The notes below the pieces were generated by a model, which had not been told where the DNA came from, did no database searches, and saw only the letters and a program-made list of their open reading frames with translations. From the NCBI GenBank assembly GCA_023299895.1, contig JALZWI010000273.1:1-9332 (forward strand): DNA of 9,332 nucleotides. The letters run 5' to 3'. The position numbers were made by a program, and so were the translations under genes. Source of the stretch: Arenicella sp. GTDB taxonomy: Bacteria > Pseudomonadota > Gammaproteobacteria > Arenicellales > Arenicellaceae. Below are positions 6,386-9,332 of the stretch, in pieces. The stretch's first letter is position 1; each line of letters starts with the position of its first letter.

Positions 6386-6415
6386 AATATATCACTTACT
6401 CTATTTAATAGACAA
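6386..6415 (-). promoter_or_regulatory. Candidate sigma-70 promoter for the SDR gene
   Basis: On the minus strand TTGTCT (6415 down to 6410) and TATATT (6391 down to 6386) are separated by 18 bases; they match the consensus at four and five of six positions. The -10 lies about 50 bases before the SDR ATG at 6337. AT-richness of the region makes chance matches possible. Confidence 0.4.
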
Positions 6416-6430
6416 AAGATCTCAATATTA

Positions 6431-6577
6431 TTATTTTTGGACATTATTGAAGTGAGAATGAAGAACTGATTTTACTTGAGTCAGGTAATCCTCTTTCATA
6501 GCTCTGTTGGCAGGGTCGATATTTAAAATGGTCTCAAGCAGTTCAGTTATGGATTTTCGAAGGAAATGAAGTGAGAT
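6431..6577 (-). pseudogene. Possible remnant of a protein C-terminus
   Basis: The minus strand is open from just after a TGA at 6578-6580 to a TAA at 6431-6433 (48 codons with the stop). It reads ITELLETILNIDPANRAM followed by KEDYLTQVKSVL, strikingly like a helical repeat tail, for instance of a TPR-type protein, with the NIDPANRAMK segment as the main resemblance. No start codon or Shine-Dalgarno fits. It ends against the IS3-like fragment, consistent with truncation. It could still be a chance open frame. Confidence 0.3.
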
Positions 6578-6714
6578 TCAAAGCAATCGCAAAGTGGGTA
6601 TTAAACTACCCTATTGCTTATTTATGTTCAGCGCTACGCGTTAGCACGGGGAAATATTTTCGTTGGCTTCGTAAACCCGCCAAGGTTGTTCAGTCATTCA
6701 TTTTTTTGTCATAG
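6571..6714 (+). pseudogene. N-terminal fragment resembling an IS3-family OrfB transposase
   Basis: A 47-codon frame from GTG 6571 to TAG 6712-6714. Residues 3-37 read FKAIAKWVLNYPIAYLCSAL then RVSTGKYFRWLRKPA, which lines up with the conserved N-terminus of IS3-group OrfB proteins (pattern: hydrophobic-x-YP-x-x-x-LC-x-x-L-x-VS-x-x-x-YY-x-W-x-x-RP). The rest of the transposase, including the DDE integrase domain, is absent, and no terminal inverted repeats were found. AAGGA is placed about six bases before the GTG, so a short peptide could be made, but the more economical reading is a scar of an old insertion. Resemblance is from memory of the family, not a search. Confidence 0.5.
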
Positions 6715-6741
6715 ACGATCGGACATAAGGCTTGGTAAACC
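6665..6741. repeat. Short direct repeat, 12 of 13 bases identical
   Basis: GGCTTCGTAAACC (6665-6677) and GGCTTGGTAAACC (6729-6741) are 64 bases apart, spanning the end of the OrfB-like fragment. They may be traces of a duplication or of the element's end, or chance. Confidence 0.35.
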
Positions 6742-6796
6742 GAACCTTTCGCTGAATTTTCTATTCTATATTCTTCTGCCCATCAAGTATATTTGC

Positions 6797-6807
6797 TTGT
6801 TAAACAA
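6797..6807. promoter_or_regulatory. Palindrome in the leader of the YHS gene
   Basis: TTGTTAAACAA is a perfect 5-bp inverted repeat around one A, about 42 bases before the ATG at 6849. It overlaps a weak promoter candidate: TTGCTT at 6793-6798, then 17 bases, then TTTAAC at 6816-6821. It could be an operator, but AT-rich palindromes of this size are common. Confidence 0.25.
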
Positions 6808-6848
6808 CTTTTAATTTTAACTTAAACACAAACATTGGAGTATATACA

Positions 6849-7316
6849 ATGAAAAACACATCACTCTTTAAAACAATAATCGCATTTACTAGCCTACTCG
6901 TCAGTAGCATGAGCTTAGCTGGCGTAGATGTTGAAACAGACGAAAACAGCGTTATTCTTGCTGGTCATGACGCAGTATCATACTTTACTGAAAGCAAAGC
7001 AGTTGAAGGTTCCGCTGCGATCAGTGCAGTACACAATGGTGCTATCTATCACTTCTCATCGACGGCTAACCGCGACGTGTTTAACACTAACCCAGAAAAA
7101 TACGCCCCACAGTTTGGCGGTTTCTGTGCTTATGGCGCGAGTCTTGGCAAAAAGTTTGATATCGACGGTAAAGCATTTGAAGTTGTTGACGATAAATTAT
7201 ATGTAAATAAAAATCTAATCGTATATGAAACTTGGTCTGAGAATAAAGCTGAAAACATCACCAGTGCAGTCAAGCAATGGCCAAACATTCAAAATGTAGC
7301 TGCTGACAAGCTGTAA
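6849..7316 (+). CDS. Secreted YHS-domain protein
   Basis: A 155-residue exported protein. A Sec signal peptide covers about residues 1-24 (KTIIAFTSLLVSSMSLA, cleavage before Gly25). The mature part is one YHS-type domain: LAGHDAVSYF (37-46), the AIYHFSSTANRDVF segment (65-78), NPEKYAPQFGGFCAYG (81-96, with the single Cys93) and a final KLYVNKN. YHS domains are small folds often found with metal transport or metal-binding proteins; free-standing periplasmic versions like this have no defined function. Length is normal. The ATG at 6849 has GGAG eight bases upstream, the clearest Shine-Dalgarno of the window, so good expression is likely. It stands alone as a single gene: remnants lie to its left and a strong hairpin to its right, before the convergent fabG. 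Confidence 0.9.
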   Translation: MKNTSLFKTIIAFTSLLVSSMSLAGVDVETDENSVILAGHDAVSYFTESKAVEGSAAISAVHNGAIYHFSSTANRDVFNTNPEKYAPQFGGFCAYGASLGKKFDIDGKAFEVVDDKLYVNKNLIVYETWSENKAENITSAVKQWPNIQNVAADKL

Positions 7317-7344
7317 GCCTTAAATTATTTAATCAACACTAAAT

Positions 7345-7381
7345 TAGCCTCACGCAATGGATCTATCTTTGCGTGAGGCTA
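7345..7381. terminator. Perfect 13-bp hairpin between convergent genes
   Basis: TAGCCTCACGCAA (7345-7357) is the exact reverse complement of TTGCGTGAGGCTA (7369-7381), with an 11-base loop. It starts 28 bases after the YHS stop. No long T-run follows on either strand, so it may stop RNA decay or work as a bidirectional terminator in combination with other factors. The remaining gap to 7530 holds no convincing gene. Confidence 0.6.
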
Positions 7382-7529
7382 CTATTGGTAGCGTGGATGG
7401 TTGATTGATTACATTGCATCTTTGGACTATTCTTGGTTATCTTTTTTAATAATTGTCTTTTTATACACAAGTAACGACAAAGGCACAATCGGGATCAGGT
7501 TATTCAATTCTGCAGAAACTAACAATGTC

Positions 7530-8267
7530 TTAACACATGCCACCATTTACACTCAGTACTTGTCGAGTAATATAACTGGCAGCATCTGACATTAAAAAAT
7601 CGATACCGGCGGCGACTTCATCGGCTTGTCCAAAGCGTGCCATTGGGATCATTTTTTTTACTTCTTCGGCGTTCATCATTTCGGTCATCTGCGTTTCGAT
7701 GACACCAGGCGCAACACAATTGACAGTGATTTTGCGTTTGGCTAATTCTGTTGCGAGTGCTTTAGTTGCACCAATAATTCCGGCTTTGGCTGCGCTGTAA
7801 TTCACTTGGCCTCGATTACCGGTTATGCCAGAAACAGACGAGAGAGTAACAATACGGCCACCTTGTCGCAGACGAATCATTGGCATGATTAGTGGTTGTA
7901 AGACGTTGTAAAAACCATCAAGGTTGGTGTGAATTACGCTGTCCCATTGGTCATCCGTTAAGGCTGGAAAAGCCGCATCTTGTGCAATCCCAGCGTTGCA
8001 TACTACACCGTAATAAGCACCATTAGCTTCCATGTCTTGTTCAAGTGTTGCGCGTGTTGAGTTGCGATCAGCGATATCAAATTGTAATAATGTGGGTGCA
8101 ACGCCGCCGGCCTCGATAATTTGCGCCATTACTTTTTCGGCGATCTCGATATTACTGTGATAATGCACAGAGATAGCAAAACCTTGTTGTGCTAATTTGA
8201 TTGCCGTGGCCGCGCCAATACCACGACTGGCGCCGGTGACTAATACTCTCTTAATATCATTTTTCAT
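7530..8267 (-). CDS. fabG: 3-oxoacyl-[ACP] reductase, aryl-polyene-cluster type (FabG/ApeQ-like)
   Basis: A 245-residue SDR that reduces 3-oxoacyl-ACP to 3-hydroxyacyl-ACP with NADPH. The nucleotide motif TGASRGIG is at residues 11-18, CNAG at 90-93, and the catalytic residues are Asn115, Ser144, Tyr157 and Lys161 (NYSAAKAG), all present. PLIMPMIRLRQGGRIVTLSS and GNRGQVNYSAAK are typical of the FabG paralogues in aryl-polyene (APE) clusters. I place the start at the ATG 8265-8267 (MKNDIKRVLVTG); the longer frame to 8318 adds 17 residues that overlap the upstream gene and do not look like FabG. The start is seven bases after the stop of the MMPL gene, with TGAG as a weak Shine-Dalgarno, so translation is probably coupled. 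No gene follows it on this strand, although APE clusters often have a ketosynthase here. Confidence 0.9.
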   Translation of the reverse strand: MKNDIKRVLVTGASRGIGAATAIKLAQQGFAISVHYHSNIEIAEKVMAQIIEAGGVAPTLLQFDIADRNSTRATLEQDMEANGAYYGVVCNAGIAQDAAFPALTDDQWDSVIHTNLDGFYNVLQPLIMPMIRLRQGGRIVTLSSVSGITGNRGQVNYSAAKAGIIGATKALATELAKRKITVNCVAPGVIETQMTEMMNAEEVKKMIPMARFGQADEVAAGIDFLMSDAASYITRQVLSVNGGMC

Positions 8268-8274
8268 TGATAAC

Positions 8275-9332
8275 TCATGAATGATTGTTGTTGATGCAAT
8301 GTGAATATACAAAGACACCCAGTAAATTAAAACAGTTGCCGATTAATAAGGTTATGCCAAAGCTTTGCGCGACAGGAATGCTACTGATACTTAGCAAGCC
8401 AAAGGATAACAAACTAGTAATTGCTGACAGTAAAATAGCTTGTAAAGTAATTGAGCGCATATCATTTATTTCACGTGTAAAAATAGTGTAATCCATACCA
8501 AAGCCGAGCACTAGAAATAAGCCCATGACATGAAACAGATTAAGTGTTTGGCCTAATAAAAAACAAACAATCACGACTAAAGCGGAAGCACAAAGCGGTA
8601 CCAATAACATGCTGGTGTTTTTAAGTGAGCGATAACGTAGTGTGAGTAATAGTGCGACTAATAAATAGGCGACTAATAATAATTGACTGGCTGAATAGCG
8701 CTGTTGTTGTAAGGCGTCGCTGGTTCTTTGTAAGGTGTTGACGAACTCGACTCCAATGACTTGATCAGCCGCGTTAGCAATGGCTTGCGTATCACTGCCT
8801 TTATGAATCAGCATAAAGCTGGTTATTAAGGAGTCTTTGGTTATCCATAATGGTGGAGTTGAATCAGACAATAATTGCGCTACAGCATTGGGTTGCAATA
8901 CTACGTTTAGTGCAGATTGGTATTCAGATTCCAATTTGTCAGATAATTCAGTGTCGCCACCAATTTGTTCAATAACTGTTGCGGCAATTCCGCCCTTTTG
9001 ATATAGGGTTTCTTGCAGCTGATAATTTTCTTGTTGCTGTTTAGCGGATGGTATCCATTTCACTAGTGAAGTTAAACTGTTGGCATCAAAGTTTGAATCT
9101 TGTTCGAGCACCGAAATAAATTGTTGGCTGTGCGTGTAAATATCAGCTTCATTATTAGCCTGCACAATTAAATATCGCCCTGGTTCGTAATCATTGGCGA
9201 GCGCGGCGACGGCCTGTTCGCTTTGCAATAATTTGTCTGACGCTTTAAAAAATAATCTTGGGTCGTCACTAAATAAATTTGCAGTCCCGCTGAGCCACAA
9301 AGCAAAACCAACAGGCAAAACATCAACGGCAA
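8275..9332 (-). CDS. MMPL/RND-type membrane exporter, C-terminal part (5' end beyond the window)
   Basis: The frame is open through the right edge, so the TTG at 9318 is internal and the start lies outside. About 350 residues are visible of a family that usually has about 750-800. Counting from 9318, residues 1-207 are a soluble, presumably periplasmic domain (DPRLFFKASDKLL, YLIVQANNEADIYTHSQQF). Five membrane helices follow at about 211-228, 235-256, 261-280, 290-312 and 318-338, closing with a short polar tail. GMDYTIF (274-280) is the conserved helix motif of MMPL proteins with the Asp-Tyr pair thought to carry proton coupling. In aryl-polyene and related clusters such a protein is proposed to move the polyene lipid or its precursor out of the inner membrane. 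The fabG immediately downstream, seven bases away, supports that context. Confidence 0.9.
   Translation of the reverse strand, partial: AVDVLPVGFALWLSGTANLFSDDPRLFFKASDKLLQSEQAVAALANDYEPGRYLIVQANNEADIYTHSQQFISVLEQDSNFDANSLTSLVKWIPSAKQQQENYQLQETLYQKGGIAATVIEQIGGDTELSDKLESEYQSALNVVLQPNAVAQLLSDSTPPLWITKDSLITSFMLIHKGSDTQAIANAADQVIGVEFVNTLQRTSDALQQQRYSASQLLLVAYLLVALLLTLRYRSLKNTSMLLVPLCASALVVIVCFLLGQTLNLFHVMGLFLVLGFGMDYTIFTREINDMRSITLQAILLSAITSLLSFGLLSISSIPVAQSFGITLLIGNCFNLLGVFVYSHCINNNHS

Larger units (their letters stand above)
6338..6848. other. 511-base region between SDR and YHS genes holding two gene remnants
   Basis: No intact gene is supported. It contains the SDR promoter candidate (6386-6415), a short minus-strand protein tail (6431-6577), an IS3 OrfB-like fragment (6571-6714), a 13-base direct repeat with one mismatch (6665-6677 and 6729-6741), and the leader of the YHS gene with the palindrome TTGTTAAACAA at 6797-6807. 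The plus-strand frame at 6614-6814 overlaps the OrfB-like fragment in another frame and does not look like a protein. Confidence 0.6.

Noticed and set aside
6614..6814. Plus-strand 66-codon frame
   Set aside because: It overlaps the OrfB-like fragment in another frame, has no Shine-Dalgarno, and its sequence is not protein-like.
7401..7589. Plus-strand 62-codon frame with a hydrophobic segment
   Set aside because: It runs antisense into the 3' end of fabG, lacks a good ribosome-binding site and begins just after a strong hairpin.
8268..8318. N-terminal extension of FabG by 17 residues from ATG 8318
   Set aside because: It overlaps the end of the MMPL gene, and FabG proteins begin shortly before the TGASRGIG motif, which fits the ATG at 8267.

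Overview
The window looks like a stretch of chromosome from a moderately AT-rich, probably marine or aquatic gammaproteobacterium. This rests on protein character only: a Ure2/YfcG-type glutathione transferase, an MSMEG_1061-type flavin split-barrel protein, a DCC (DUF393) protein next to an NrtS-like nitrate transporter, a JmjC-like cupin, a lipoprotein esterase, a periplasmic YHS protein, and an MMPL exporter plus FabG pair of the kind found in aryl-polyene clusters. No rRNA, tRNA, CRISPR array or complete insertion sequence is visible. The genus cannot be named from the sequence.

Layout, left to right. Positions 1-1035 (+) hold the 3' end of a glutathione transferase followed 21 bases later by an FMN-binding split-barrel protein. 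Positions 1036-1691 are a long stretch without a convincing gene, but with several inverted repeats and a terminator-like hairpin near 1415-1442. Positions 1692-2387 (+) hold a DCC-family protein and an NrtS homologue, probably one operon. Positions 2587-3468 (-) encode a cupin/JmjC oxygenase, divergent from a lipoprotein esterase (3574-4428, +), which is followed by a small secreted protein of a family often mislabelled 'excinuclease' (4481-4924, +), whose ribosome-binding region lies in a perfect 14-bp palindrome.

Positions 4925-6848 show gene decay. A class I SAM-dependent methyltransferase on the minus strand (5065-5512) is clearly recognisable but carries two stop codons, an internal deletion with frameshift, and a lost C-terminus. 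It lies just downstream of an intact but atypical short-chain dehydrogenase (5537-6337, -), so the two may once have been an operon. Further right are two very short remnants: a minus-strand protein tail (6431-6577) and an N-terminal fragment resembling an IS3-family OrfB transposase (6571-6714, +), abutting each other like a deletion scar.

Positions 6849-7316 (+) encode a secreted YHS-domain protein, separated from the convergent minus-strand operon by a perfect 13-bp hairpin. That operon, MMPL exporter (partial, off the right edge) then FabG (7530-8267), is probably the 3' end of an aryl-polyene or related polyene-lipid cluster lying mostly beyond the window.

I did not find a clearly new multi-gene system. 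The most interesting items are the decayed methyltransferase next to an SDR with eroded cofactor motifs, the transposase scar, the DCC-NrtS pair with its structured upstream region, and the palindrome over the start of the gene at 4481.
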